Assembly: GCF_023078275.1 (NCBI RefSeq)
Contig: NC_062979.1
Coordinates: forward strand, 23,293,848 to 23,357,847
Reading direction: 5' to 3'
Source of the DNA: Leguminivora glycinivorella
Taxonomy: Eukaryota > Arthropoda > Insecta > Lepidoptera > Tortricidae
DNA: 64,000 nt
This document shows positions 8,420-19,199 of the stretch, piece after piece. The notes beneath the pieces are model-generated. The model ran no database searches. It worked only from the letters and a program-made list of their open reading frames with translations, and was not told where the DNA came from. Each line of letters opens with the position of its first letter. Position 1 is the stretch's first letter. The position numbers were made by a program, and so were the translations under genes.

Positions 8420-10262
8420 GTATTTAAAATAGTTGGGTTAGGGTTTTCTTGTGACCCTTAAAAGCGAAAATAGGAAACCCACTTCGCGGGCTACCGTCGA
8501 CACGTTTACAAAACAAAAACTGATAACAAAACCAAAATGGACGACGAGGGGGAAGCACCCACAAGGGGGGCTCGGGGGGCGAAGCCCCCGCCAAAAATAA
8601 ATACCACGTAGTACGTATTGAAAATAAGTTAGGTTAGGGTTTTCTTGCGAAGTTTAAGATCGAAAATAAGGGGGGGGGGGGGGGGGCTCGGGGGGCGCAG
8701 CCCCCGCAAAATAGAAATACCTATTAAGTATCCAAACTAAGTAAGGTTAGGGTTTTCTTGTGACCCTGAAAAGCGAAAATAGGCAACCCACTTCGCGGGC
8801 TAGCGTCGACACGCTTACAAATCCAAAATTGATAAGAAAAACAAAATGGACAACGAGGGGCGAAGCATCCACAAGGGGGGCTCGGGGGGCGAAGCCCCCG
8901 CCAAAAAGAAAAACCAACGTAGTACGTATTGAAAATAAGTTAGGTTAGGGTCTTTTTTACGACGCTTAAGAGCGAAGATAAGGGGGGGCTCGGGGGCGCA
9001 GCCCCCCGCAAAAAAGAAAGATCAATTAAGTATCCAAACTAAGTAAGGTTAAAGTTTTATTGCGACCCTTAAGAGGGAAAAGAAGGGGGGCTCGGGGGGC
9101 GCAGCCCCCCGCAAAATAGAAATACCGATTAAGTATCCAAACTAAGTAAGGTTAGGGTTTTCTTGTTACCCTGAAAAGCAAAAATAGGCAACCCACTTCG
9201 CGGGCTAGCGTCGACACGCTTACAAATCCAAACTTGATAAGAAAAACAAAATGGACCACGAGGGGCGAAGCATCCACAAGGGGGGCTCGGGGGGCGAAGC
9301 CCCCGCCAAAAAGAAATACCAACGTAGTACGTATTGAAAATAAGTTAGGTTAGGGTCTTTTTTACGACGCATAAGAGCGAAGATAAGGGGAGGCTCGGGG
9401 GGCACAGCCCACCGCAAAAAAGAAAGATCAATTAAGTATCCAAACTAAGTAAGGTTAAAGTTTTCTTGCGACCCTTAAGAGGGAAAATAAGGGGGGCTCG
9501 GGGGCGCAGCCCCCGCAAAATAGAAATACCGATTAAGTATTCAAACTAAGTAAGGTTAGGGTTTTCTTGTGACCCTGAAAAGCGAAAATAGGCAGCCCAC
9601 TTCGCGGGCTAGCGTCGACACCCTTAGAAATCGAAAATTGATAACAAAACCAAAATGGACGACGAGGGGAGAAGCACCCATAAGAGGGGCTCCAAAAAGA
9701 AATACCACGTAGTACGTATTGAAAATAAGTTAGGTTAGGGTTTACTTGCGAAGTTTAAGATCGAAAATAAGGGGGGCTCGGGGCGCAGCCCCCGCAAAAT
9801 AGAAACACCAATTAAGTATCCAAACTAAGTAAGGTTAGGTGTTCTTGTGACCCTGAAAAGCGAAAATAAGCAACCCACTTCGCGGGCTAGCGTCGACACG
9901 CTTGCAAATCGTGGACGACGAGGGGCGAAGAAAGAAATACCACCGTTGTACTTATTGAAAAGAAGTTAGGGTTTTCTTGCGGCGAAACACCCACCCCGGG
10001 GCTCGGGGAGGGGGGGGGGGGTAGCCCCCACGAAATACCAACGTAATACCTATTGAAAATAAATTAGTTTAAGGTTTTCTTGCGACGAACAAGAGTGATT
10101 ATAAGGGGGGGGGGCTTGCGGGGCCCAGCCCCGAAAAAAGAAAGACCTATTAAATATCCAAACTAAGTTAGGTTAGGATTTTCGTGTGACGCTTAGAAGC
10201 GAAAAGCCCACTTTGCGGGCTAGCGTCGACACGATTACAAAACAAAAGTTGATAACAAAACC
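8420..10262. repeat. GC-rich complex tandem array with TTAGG-like motifs
   Basis: Repeated modules of about 95-120 bases contain TTAGGTTAGGGTTTTCTTG, then AAGAGCGAAAATAAG, then a G-run hairpin (GGGGGGCTCGGGG..GCAGCCCCC), then AGTATCCAAACTAAG or TAGTACGTATTGAAAATAAG. A higher-order unit is marked by CCCACTTCGCGGGCTAGCG at about 8478, 8787, 9192, 9596, 9874 and 10207 (spacing roughly 280-405). Units decay toward the right edge. The frames within it (for example 8760-8948) are repeat artefacts. Confidence 0.9.
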
Positions 10263-10265
10263 AAG

Positions 10266-10408
10266 GGCAGGACTATGATGCTTGCCATTTTATCACTTAT
10301 CTACGCGGATAAAGCATCCGACACGTTGTGGCAAGTTAGTTAGTGTGAGATTGACAATATGTCTTATCCACATTGATAAGTGATAAAAGTGCAAGCATGA
10401 TAGCCCCA
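10266..10408. mobile_element. Foldback MITE (TTTTATCACTTATC family), copy 1
   Basis: Inverted arms GATGCTTGCC.TTTTATCACTTATC and GATAAGTGATAAAA.TGCAAGCATGAT flank a centre with GGCAAGTTAGTTAGTGTGAG. Two better preserved copies lie side by side at 19061-19198 and 19200-19345. It directly abuts the tandem array. Confidence 0.8.
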
Positions 10409-10821
10409 CAATTTTTATATGTTAAATGCAGAAATTGCCGTTAAGGGCTTGAGTTGAGTGCCTATAGCGTACGAGTATATGTCGCTTGAAACTGTTGCTG
10501 TCATGAGGTCATGACTTGACTGCGATAATCACTAATTAGCTTTCAGTTTTGCGTTCTCTAAGCATTTCGCGAAGGTCTACAGCTCCCAGAGCCACTAGTT
10601 AGTTATGTTTTATGGCCCAATTCGAACGTTCAAATACGTAAAACGTTAGCCCTAGACAACGAATAAATCAATACTAAGTATGTACCGTAGAGGGGACCGA
10701 TTTTTGAATTTCTAACGCACGAATTCGCCGTTCGAAAGTCTGTTAAAATTGACGTAAAGTCATTTTTGAAAATGGACTCACATATAAAAAAAAATAAAAA
10801 AGGTTAAATAAATTGAAATAG
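10409..10821. other. No gene recognised
   Basis: AT-rich spacer without coding signal or repeats that I can place. Confidence 0.4.
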
Positions 10822-11145
10822 ATAACATACATGAAAGAAAAAACGGCAAGGCCCACTGGTGGCCGAGCCGGGAATCGAACCCGGGTCTTCAGGTCCCAGG
10901 TCTTTTACGCGGCTAACGTCTTTACCACTATCCCTTTAAATCAAGAGTGAACAGGCATCTTCTGGGCGAGCTCACTCCATCGTAGGCCATGTCTTTGCCT
11001 TCGGCTAGTCTGTGGCCAAGAGTAAGCCCATTTATAATATAAAAAAAACCACACGGCCGCGCGGGCGTATGGTCTAGTGGTAAAGACGGGTTTGATTCCC
11101 GGCTCGGCCACCAGTGGGCCTTGCCGTTTTTTCTTCCGTGTATGA
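10822..11145. repeat. Inverted pair of tRNA-like repeat ends around a LINE tail
   Basis: The left arm (10822-10880) and right arm (about 11085-11145) are inverted copies sharing GGCAAGGCCCACTGGTGGCC and a tRNA B-box block (GGTTCGATTCCCGG-like, next to CTCGGCCACC). The minus-strand copy keeps an A-box-like GGATAGTGGTAAAGACG; the plus copy keeps TATGGTCTAGTGGTAAAGACG. Between them, 10936-11040 is a copy of the LINE 3' tail seen at 6740-6830. Confidence 0.7.
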
Positions 11146-11160
11146 TATCTATTCCAATTT

Positions 11161-11483
11161 ATAATTTATATGTAGCAGTGTCACTACTTTTTCAATAAAA
11201 TAATTTGATTTAGTTGAGATGAAATAATTTAAAAAAGTCAAAAATGTCAACACCTCACCATTTCATCTAAGTAAACGTTCTTTTGTCAGTAATAAAATTA
11301 TAATTAAGTACTTACTTAGACACTTTCTTACACGTTTAAGATATAAGCTTTGAAATATTTTCGTAATTAAAAAAGTTTTTGCCCTCAGCTTATTAATAAT
11401 TAATTACATTGAAGTTCTTTTTAAAGATCTAAGGGAGAAAATGGTTAATCGTGCTGAAATTTTCTCGTTATGATATTGTTTCT
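11161..11483. other. No gene recognised
   Basis: AT-rich spacer, no ORF or repeat recognised. Confidence 0.4.
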
Positions 11484-11766
11484 ATTTTTAACCCCCGACG
11501 CAAAAACGACGGGGTGTTATAAGTTTGACGTGTCTGTCTATCTGTCTGTCTGTATATTTGTCTGTCTGTCTGTCTGTCTATTTGTCTGTCTGTCTGTATG
11601 TGTCTGTGTGTGGCATCATAGCTCCCGAACGGATGAACAGCTTTAGATTTTTTTTTTGTCTGAAAGCTGAGTTAGTCGGGAGTGTTCTTAGCCATGTTTC
11701 ATGAAAATCGGTTCACTACGTCGCGGTTGGGGGTTGTTTTTTAATTTTAATTTTTTGGTTAAGGTT
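11484..11766 (+). mobile_element. (GTCT)n-linked element, copy 1
   Basis: First of eight copies. Order: TTTTTAACCCCCGACGCAAA, GACGGGGTGTTATAAG, TTTGACGTGTCTGTC with the (GTCT)n tract, GGCATC.TAGCTCCC, GGATGAAC.G.TTTAGA, AGTTAGTCGGGAGTGTTCTT, CATGTTTCATGAAAATCGGT, CGCGGT.GGGG, and the end AATTTT.TGGTTA. CCCCCGACG..CGACGGGG at the start can pair as a small hairpin. No ORF. Confidence 0.85.
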
Positions 11767-11901
11767 ATTATAATCTTAACGAAATTGTTGGATAAGTAAA
11801 TATTCTTTAACACCTTTTTGAAGACATTCCGAATAATATTGAATATCCTTGTTATTCGCTAAGATAAATAGAGAGACGTAGACATATTTTTGGATCTATA
11901 T

Positions 11902-12233
11902 CGGAATCCCTAAAGTTTTTTGAACTATTTTTACATTGCCTAATATTTTTTGGCATAATTATCATTTGGCCTAATTTAAATGTCCTAATATTGTTTCGTC
12001 TAACGCCGTTAAACCCACTTTTTTAGAAGCGATTCGGATTTGTGTGAGGTCACGGTTCTAACCTAACCTAAACCTACCTTTCTAACAGCGAATCGGTTCT
12101 GGGTAATGTCATTTTTGGGGCAAAATTTAAATTATGCCAAATGATCGTTAGGCCAAAAGAGCGTTAGGCATTTCATAATTCGGCCAAATGAGTTAGGCCA
12201 AGTGATTTTCGAACAAACGTATTAGGGATTCCG
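11902..12233. mobile_element. Inverted-repeat element with quasi-repeated TTGGCCTAA motifs
   Basis: The ends CGGAATCCCTAA and TTAGGGATTCCG are inverted. Inside each end, degenerate short motifs (TTTGGCCTAA, ATTATGCCAAATGATC) repeat every 15-25 bases, and the centre has AACCTAACCTAA. The general plan resembles the larger element at 34711-35757. Confidence 0.65.
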
Positions 12234-12290
12234 AGGGAGACCCATATTTTTCTTACAAGTTTATATATAGATAAGTTTGACTGAAAGTTA

Positions 12291-12515
12291 TTTTTCAGTA
12301 CAGATGGTGTTTTTTTTACGCACTATGATGGTGTTCATTATATGCCAGGTCGAAACTTCAGAGGCTCATCTGTACTGAAAAACGTCGTACGATACACGTG
12401 CGAAAAGGAAATTCGTAACTCGTGTCGATTTAAAACACTCCCTTCGGTCGTGTTTTAATTTATCGCCACTCGTTTCGAACCTCCTTTTTTACGCACTTGT
12501 ATCGTGCCTTACCTT
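12291..12515. repeat. Double-hairpin repeat (CAGTACAGATG family), copy 1
   Basis: It opens TTTTCAGTACAGATG and about 75 bases later has the complement CATCTGTACTGAAAAA. A second inverted pair follows (ATACACGTGCGAAAAGG and CCT..TTTTACGCACTTGTAT). Copies at 41253-41475 and 43413-43640 are collinear. The function and class are unknown. Confidence 0.75.
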
Positions 12516-13419
12516 AAATCACATGTGAATAATGACTAAATATTATTTTCTCATTTCTACACATGCAACGAATGGAACCTAATTAACCTGCTTCCTCATA
12601 CGTCTTCGTTTCATTTAAAATTTAATGTACGTGATGCGAACAGAGATTACAAAAACCGAGCCCGTAGCCAAGAGCACAATTGTTGCTTCTTGGCGAACGA
12701 CACGTTTCTGTATCTTTGCGAATCCACATAAAAGTAACGTGAGTCACGACTTCATTGAGTGTTTATTTGAACTACAGCTGCAAATGAAAGGATCTATGCA
12801 TATATCGGGAAAGTAACACTTATTTAGAGATAGGTTATCACTTGAACTTGGATCGTGAATAAATGGAACATGCCATAAAATCGTCACTCATGTCACTCTT
12901 GCCGCGGATTGGCCCCACAGAAATATATTTAGACAGAAATAAGTTAATCTATTTTTATAGTGGCCGCCGTGTCACATTTTGTACGCTGTTACTTGTAACC
13001 TGTGAAAGGATATATATCTCTGGCCCTTTGTTCATAATTTTTGTGTTGTTGCAATTATAACACGTACTAACAAGGCATTTTTTTGTTTTCGTTGATATCC
13101 TACAAAATCGCGGACGTTGCAAGCTGTGAGTAAAGAAGGACGACCTAGTCATTTTGACTGTTCGCTTGGCACGCTAAGTAGACGCGATTGCTTGATCTAT
13201 GCCTCTATGGCATATATATAAAACCTGTGGTTGATGTGGTACTACGATACGATACGGATGGTGAACGATATACTCTTGGCTACAGGCGGGCTTAATACGG
13301 CTGCAAGATTAATCAGAGGGAGCGAATAAATCAAGTCGCGCGACGATACGCGCGACATATTAGTCGCGGAGACATACGGGTGGAGAAACGCTGCGGTTAT
13401 TTATCTAGTCATACAGTTT
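12516..13419. other. No gene recognised
   Basis: Mixed composition. The overlapping 63-65 residue frames at 12625-13152 lie on both strands and have no domain. A TATATATAAAA stretch at about 13211-13222 is TATA-like, but no exon follows it. Confidence 0.4.
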
Positions 13420-13630
13420 TTTAACCCCCGACGCAAAAACGACGGGGTGTTATAAATTTGACGTGTCTGTCTGTCTGTTTATGTGAGTGTCTGTCTGATA
13501 GACATAGATTTAGTTTTTTTTGTTTGAAAGCTGAATTAGTCGGGAGTGTTTTAGCCATGTTTCATGAAAATTGGTTCACTATGTCGCGGTCAGAGTATTT
13601 TCAAAATTTTAATTTTGTGTTTAGGTTAGT
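13420..13630 (+). mobile_element. (GTCT)n-linked element, copy 2
   Basis: Same order of blocks as the copy at 11484, with the GGCATC/TAGCTCCC block deleted after the GTCT tract. It ends AATTTTGTGTTTAGGTTA. Confidence 0.8.
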
Positions 13631-14127
13631 TTAAATAATTTGGATGTCACCTTGACCAAAATTACCATTCAGAGCCATTGACTAAAACTCGTTTTGAAAA
13701 TTAGTTGTCTAATCGGACTTCGGGCTCTCATGAGCCGTGGCGCATACCGGGATAACGCAAGGAGGAAGATGACTCGTTTTGAAAATTCAAGTAAGGGGAC
13801 AATAAAAAAAATGTAGTTGTAGGCTGGTAATTTTAACTAAAAATAATCGATTATCAAGGCCTCCAAGTGTCCAATGCTGGATTCAAACCAGCGTACTTAT
13901 TTATTAGAAATTACCTGCTAGTCAGAGTAATTTACTAATCGATTCTTTTTCATATTTTACATTGGTACCTAAATAAATTGCTATATAATATCCACTGGAC
14001 GTATGTGGTACGCGTGTTCAGCGGATACTTATGGCACCCTAGTTGAATTGAATTGAATCGAATTGAATTGAATATGATTCACAGTCTTTTATATAAAATG
14101 CTGATTACTATTGTTATTGGGCTTGGC
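13631..14127. other. Spacer with repeat fragments
   Basis: A short copy (13728-13770, GAGCCGTGGCGCATACCGGG) is the complement of a block at 18490-18535. A (TTGAA)n microsatellite lies at about 14042-14074. The motif CAAGGCCTCC.GTGTCCA..GC at 13857 recurs at 33681. No gene. Confidence 0.5.
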
Positions 14128-14291
14128 ACCCACTTCAAAGTTGTCGTAGGCCACGTCGTTGCCTTTGGCTAGTCTGTGGCCAAGAGTAAGCCCATTTATA
14201 ATAAAAAATTGGCTGTGACAGACGGACAGACAGACAACGAGTGATCCTATAAGGGTTCCGTTTTTCCTCTTTGAGGTACGGAACCCTAAAA
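14128..14291. repeat. LINE 3' tail fragment and (GGAC) element end fragment
   Basis: 14128-14205 matches the LINE tail (GTCGTAGGCCACGTC..CCATTTATAAT) of 6740-6830. 14210-14291 matches the last part of the (GGAC)n element (GACGGACAGACAGACA, TATAAGGGTTCCG, GGAACCCTAAAAA). Confidence 0.65.
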
Positions 14292-14399
14292 ACTGGTTAC
14301 GCAAATACTTATCCCTTTCTTTTTGAAGTCGGTTTCCTTTTTTCTGTAAAAAGATTTTATGCAAATATAGAGGTAGTATCTACGACTGCTGAGTAGGCT

Positions 14400-14830
14400 T
14401 GTGTAGGACATGACATGTACTAATAGTACAAAAGATACGATTACCCGCACTGTACTAGACCGAACTACTCCCAAATGATTCTGCTCTCTAGTACATTTAG
14501 TACACTCACACACGCGCAACAGAATGGGAGCGAAAGGAGCAAAGAGCCGAGGAGTAACAGTGACAGCAAAGCGATCCGTGTGATCCGACCGCAACCGAAC
14601 TAAAACCAACTGACTCGGACCGAGAGCGCGCGAAAACGGCCGATCAGCTCTCGGCTAGTACGAGCGAGCGTTACTGTACGCCATATGCACAATTTGTCTC
14701 TCGCTCTCTCGGTGTACTACTGTACTAAATGTCCTAAAAGAACGAACTAGTACACTACGGAGATCGTACTAGTTGGGTTGGGAGCGATCTTTTCAGTGAA
14801 CGAGCAGGCACAACTCTACGGCTGAGTTTC
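14400..14830. repeat. Inverted-repeat element rich in GTACTA motifs
   Basis: TAGTACATTTAGTACACTCA on one side is answered by GTGTACTACTGTACTAAATG on the other, and ACTAG..CGAACTACTCCCA by TACTAGTTGGGTTGGGAGCG. The GC-rich centre (AGCGCGCGAAAACGGCCGA) has no credible protein. The frame on the minus strand is fortuitous. Confidence 0.55.
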
Positions 14831-15265
14831 GGTCCAAAATTTAATTCCGTATGTTTACATAAACATAAGAGTGTAGCCCAATAATGAATGTGCCGCGCTA
14901 AAAGGCCTCTTTCTCAGACCTTTCCCGAACCTTCAAACATACTAATGAGTGTGCACAACTAATTGGTATTTGTCGTTTTTCTTCGACGAATTATGACGGC
15001 ATTAGGTCTGTTTGGGAAAGATGTCTGAAGGGTTAGAACTTGTGAGTGGATTTGGCATCTGTATAATAGTGCTACGTACCTAATAGAAAATAGTATTTAG
15101 TAAATTAGTACGCTACGCTAAGTAATAGAAACTAGTAGGTACCTATTTAGTATTCAATTTAGCGGTTTCACTTTAGTAGTTTTCGTCCTGTTTCGTTGTA
15201 CGAAGTTAGTTAGCTTTTTTTATCAATTCCATGAAAATGTAAACTCGGTTGGAACTAAATTTTCG
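14831..15265. other. No gene recognised
   Basis: AT-rich spacer, no recognised feature. Confidence 0.4.
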
Positions 15266-15467
15266 GTTTTTTTACCCCCGAGGCAAAAACGACGGGTTAT
15301 ACGGTTACCGTGTCTGTCTGTCTGTCTGTCCGTGGCATTGTAGCTCCCAATCGGATGAACCGATTTAGACTTCGTTTTTTTTGTTGGAAAACTGAGTTAG
15401 TCGGGAGTGTTCTTGGCCATGTTTCATGATTTTTTTCAAAATTTTAATTTTGTGGTTAGGTTAGGTC
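15266..15467 (+). mobile_element. (GTCT)n-linked element, copy 3
   Basis: TTTTTTTACCCCCGAGGCAA start, short GTCT tract, TAGCTCCCAATCGGATGAAC, GTTAGTCGGGAGTGTTCTTG, end AATTTTGTGGTTAGGTTAGG. The AATCGGT..CGCGGT block is deleted. Confidence 0.8.
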
Positions 15468-15701
15468 GCTTCCCTAAAATAAAAATACTTTTGTTTGTTC
15501 CAGAGTACCTTGAGAAGCTCCTGTTGAATTCGGTAAGAAATATTAACTAGTTTTCCTGCCTTTAGTACCATTTACTATACTAACTAAGCTTTTTGCTGTA
15601 TTATTATAATAAAGTTCACACAATGTTCACAAATTTTAAAATACATTCATCATCAATAGAAGCGTATGAAACGACGCAGCAAACGTATTTGACATCTTGA
15701 A

Positions 15702-15896
15702 TAACGGGGTGTTATACGTTTGACGTGTCTGTCTGTCTGTGGCATCGTAGCTCCCAAACGGATGAACCGATTTAGGTTTTTTTTTTATTTGAAAGCTGAG
15801 TTAGTCGGGAGTGTTCTTAGCCATGTTTCATGAAATTCGGTCCACTATGTCGCGGTCGGGACTTTTTTCAAAATTTTAATTTTGTGGTTAGGTTAT
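15702..15896 (+). mobile_element. (GTCT)n-linked element, copy 4 (5'-truncated)
   Basis: It starts at ACGGGGTGTTATACG, has three GTCT units and then the full remainder of the consensus, ending AATTTTGTGGTTAGGTTA. Confidence 0.8.
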
Positions 15897-17160
15897 AATT
15901 GTAAGTAAGTATATAGATAGATACACATACATTTTTGTTTAGCGGTTACATAATGGTAGTTACTTCTGAAATGTTATTTGACCCGTTACGTTGACGCTGA
16001 CTGTACACTGTGACACTGAGCAAAAAGAAACCTAGTACCTTAAAATTAGGTACTTTACTAGTAATCAATTTTAGGCAAGCTGGTGGGAATCGGCTTGTAT
16101 GGACCAGCCGCTGCTGGACTACTTACATTTTGTTACAAAACGGGGTATGCGTCTTCATCGCCCTGGCAAGTGGCGACAAGCCGGGCTGACCGCGGCACGC
16201 TTGGACCCCGTCCAAAGCCGTGTTATGCAGATGAGTTATTAACATAGGGGTTAGGGGAGTAAACGAAGACTTCTTTGGGTCCGATTCTAACGAAATATAA
16301 GTCAGATACAAGCTCTTGATACGATATGGATGGGAAATGTCAGTAGCTAAAGTTACGTTTTTTCCGAAGACAGTCTTTAAAATATTTGATTCAAAAACTC
16401 CCTACAATTTTGACCGTCATTTGTTTGAGGCTTTACAGGTGACGGTTGTATTGGGTCTTTACTACTTAACTCTGACTGCCAAGGACTTCAATTGATGCTT
16501 AGATAAACTTAACCTTTTCCCATTAATTTGGTGTCTGCACAGCATGCACTGTTCCACCCATCTCACCTGCGTTTGTTTCATTATCATCTCTTAGGTACCT
16601 ACGTATTGAGTCCATCCACCTTTACTCGGTGATTTTCCCCTTGTTACTTCATTCATTCTTAAATTCTTAATACCTTTTGTTGTCACATGTTTTTTTTTCA
16701 AACCGTGCCCGTACACGATTCTCTTAATTTTCCTAGGTGTCGCTTTTCGAGCTAGATCAATGACCTTGGTTGTAAATAGAATCTATTTTAAATAGCAACA
16801 CAATCTTAAAGCACGCCATTTCCTGTCACTCTCTATTAGGTACCAACCGTTTCTCTTACAAGGAAAACATTGAATACAAAATGATTGTCACTTACCACCT
16901 CTTGTACCGAGCAACGGATGCCTAATGGTTGAAGGTATTAAGGTTCTTTGAATACGTTTTTAGCCTTTATGTGCCCAGGAAGTGTTCAGAATAATAGGCA
17001 CTTTGCATTGCATTGACGTTTTTAATATGGCTTTTAGACTTCTTTGGAAATTTTAAGTTAAATTTAGCTCTTTCTAAAAGGAATATCATGTATTCAGCAT
17101 TTATAAGAAATCAAATCAACCATTGAAGATCTATGTGTTGTTGCCTTACCACGCATAATA
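15897..17160. other. No gene recognised
   Basis: It contains a GC-richer block near 16090-16215 (GGCTTGTATGGACCAGCCGC, GGGCTGACCGCGGCACGC) that looks repeat-derived, but I could not assign it. The rest is AT-rich, without domain-bearing ORFs. Confidence 0.4.
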
Positions 17161-17579
17161 GGCTACTAGACTCTTATCGAATTTGGCACAAGAAATGATT
17201 GTTTCCTGTAGTATTTGACATAAGAATTCGATTAAAAATGTGTGTAATATTAATTTTAACTTTGGCTACCGAAAACGCTGCCAGACGTGTAGTGACGTCA
17301 TAGAACCTAACTTAACTTCAATCACTGACATGATGAACTTTATGCCTCATAACTTAAATGTCAGAAAATTTTGTACCTATAGGTACTCAATTCGATTTAC
17401 GTCACGCACAGATAGCCTATAGATTAACATGGCTAATGTTGTTTTTGCCTGATTAAGTGAAAGTATACTTAATAAATATTTTTTTGCTGTTTTCAAGTCG
17501 TAATAAAATATGGTAGTAATTTTTTCGGTTAATTGGACAGTAATTAATAATATAGACTTTAAAAAAGGGTCAAGTAGCC
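17161..17579. mobile_element. MITE A (GGCTACT ends), uninterrupted copy, TA duplication
   Basis: GGCTACTAGACTC..CAAGTAGCC is flanked by TA at 17159-17160 and 17580-17581. Its interior (TGACGTCATAGAACC, CCTATAGATTAACATGGC, GTTTTTGCCTGAT, AAGTCGTAATAAAATATGG) is shared with 55625-57173. It serves as the empty-site reference for the non-LTR insertion there. Confidence 0.85.
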
Positions 17580-17826
17580 TATTTGGATTGTAGGTGGAAT
17601 TAAAAAGTTTTATCTCACAAATTTAGCTCAAATACCGTTAAAAATAAAATAATATTATAGTATATTTTTTTAAACGAAACAAGATGAGTGAATAATATTA
17701 AGTAAATTCTAACTTTCAGCCCGGACATACAGTAACATTACTTATATTTGCATAGCATAATACTGTATGACTGTGTGCTCAGAAACCTAAACTATCTGGC
17801 TGGACTTACCTTAAATGAATTTATTA

Positions 17827-17977
17827 CGCCGTGGCTTGCGTGGGCGACGGTCGCGCGATGGTCGCGCGACGGCGATGCGACGCATACGAAATCAAACCTT
17901 ATCGATATGGAAGTATGAGACGCGACAGCGACGGTCGCGCGACGGTCGCGCGACCGTCGCCCACGCAAGACACGGCG
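17827..17977. mobile_element. Harbinger-like MITE with TTA duplication
   Basis: Terminal inverted repeats of about 32 bases (CGCCGTGGCTTGCGTGGGCG... and the complement ending CACGGCG) are flanked by TTA at 17824-17826 and 17978-17980. A 3-bp TTA duplication is typical of PIF/Harbinger elements. The centre carries one copy of the unit that is tandemly repeated at 1-260. A (GTCT)n element begins immediately after it. Confidence 0.8.
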
Positions 17978-17984
17978 TTAGCAT

Positions 17985-18142
17985 TTTTAACCCCCGACGC
18001 GAAAACGAAGGGGTGTTATAAGTTTGACGTGTCTGTCTGTGTGTTTGTCTGAGTTAGTCGGGAGTGTTCTTAGCCATGTTTCATGAAAATCGGTCTACTA
18101 TGTCGTGGTCGGGGGTTTTTTCAAAATTTTAATTTTGTAGTT
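17985..18142 (+). mobile_element. (GTCT)n-linked element, copy 5 (internal deletion)
   Basis: It starts TTTTTAACCCCCGACGCGAA, and after the GTCT tract jumps directly to GAGTTAGTCGGGAGTG. It ends with the usual AATTTTAATTTTGTAGTTA. Confidence 0.8.
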
Positions 18143-18179
18143 ATACTGTATGTCCTTAGTGGTGACTTACATCAAAAGT

Positions 18180-18640
18180 TTTTCAGAGGCTTTTTTTTAG
18201 TATGAATAGGTAGACGTTTGACCACGATCACACGATGGTAAGTGATGATGCGGTCTACGGTGGAGCACGCTTACCTATGAGATACCTATTTACTCTTGCT
18301 TTAAAGAGACCTGGATGGACTTACAGTAAAATGCATCTGAAAAATTCTGAAATTATGGCATTATCGAAAAATATACTTTCATGGGTCGACGAAGCATCAA
18401 AAGTTATGTACGAATCTGTAAACATACGAAAATCACATAAAGTGGACTTACAGTGTTATGCCTCTCAGGTACGGAATGAACGTTGTTTGGATGTCATCCT
18501 CCTTGCGTTATCCCGGCATTTGCCACGGCTCATGGGAGCCTGGGGTCCGCTTTGGCAACTAATCCCAATATTTGGCGTAGGCACTAGTTTTTACGAAAGC
18601 GACTGCCATCTCACCTTACAACCCGAAGGGTAAACTAGAC
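18180..18640 (+). repeat. Dispersed lepidopteran-type repeat, no gene
   Basis: The left part (ATGGTAAGTGATGATGCGG..GGTGGAGCACGCTTACC) and right part (ATGTCATCCTCCTTGCG, CTCATGGGAGCCTGGGGTCC, ACCCGAAGGGTAAACTAG) are repeat blocks; the second recurs in reverse at 13728. The 132-residue open frame spans both blocks, has no recognisable domain and is not called as a gene. Confidence 0.6.
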
Positions 18641-18708
18641 CTATTTATTTGGTAAAATGTATCTTACAAGGCCTCATTGTCCATGCTTTTGTGATTTATA
18701 CCAATAAT

Positions 18709-18972
18709 GACGACCGGTCTGGCTCAGTCGGTAGTGACTAGTGACCCTGCCTTCTAAGCCGCGGTCCTGGGTTCGAATCCCGGTAAGAGCATTATTTACT
18801 TGTGTGATGAACTCAGATATGTGTTCCTGAGTCATGGATGTTATCTATGTATAATGTATAAGTACTTTTGTATTTATTTATTTAAGTATGAAGTATCGTC
18901 GCTTAGCACCCATAGTACAAGCTTTGCTTAGTTTGGGGCTAAGATGATCTGTGTAAGAATCTGTGTCCCCAA
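18709..18972 (+). mobile_element. tRNA-derived SINE (family S), copy 2
   Basis: GACGACCGGTCTGGCTCAGT, GGTAGTGACCCTGCC, B box GGGTTCGAATCCCGG, CTGAGTCATGGATGTT, GCTTAGCACCCATAGTAC and AGCTTTGCTTAGTTTGGGGC are collinear with the other S copies. An A box and a B box are recognisable. Confidence 0.85.
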
Positions 18973-19060
18973 AAAAAACACGTTTTTTTTATGTATATTT
19001 TTGGTATTTATCTTAAAGAAGCGTTTAGATTTCTTGACTCACGACTTTGAATCTATCAGA

Positions 19061-19198
19061 CGGCGTATCATGCTTCCAATTTTATCACTTATCCACGTGG
19101 ATAAGACATCTGTCACGCTTTGGCAAGTGTGTCAGTGTGAGAGTGACAGATGTGTTATCCACGTAGATAAGTGATAAAATTGGAAGCATAATACGCTG
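19061..19198. mobile_element. Foldback MITE (TTTTATCACTTATC family), copy 2
   Basis: CGGCGTATCATGCTTCCAAT..TTATCACTTATCCACG is answered by CGTAGATAAGTGATAAAA..GGAAGCATAATACG. Centre: CACGCTTTGGCAAGTGTGTC. It lies two bases from copy 3 in the same orientation. Confidence 0.9.
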
Positions 19199-19199
19199 G

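Noticed and set aside
8760..8948. 62-residue ORF in the GC-rich array
   Set aside because: Product of the tandem repeat; no homology signal.
8420..10262. A CRISPR array
   Set aside because: Repeat modules are long, GC-rich, variable and without unique spacers, and the context is eukaryotic.
18235..18633. 132-residue plus-strand ORF
   Set aside because: It runs across two dispersed repeat blocks, has no domain, and part of it recurs in reverse at 13728-13770.
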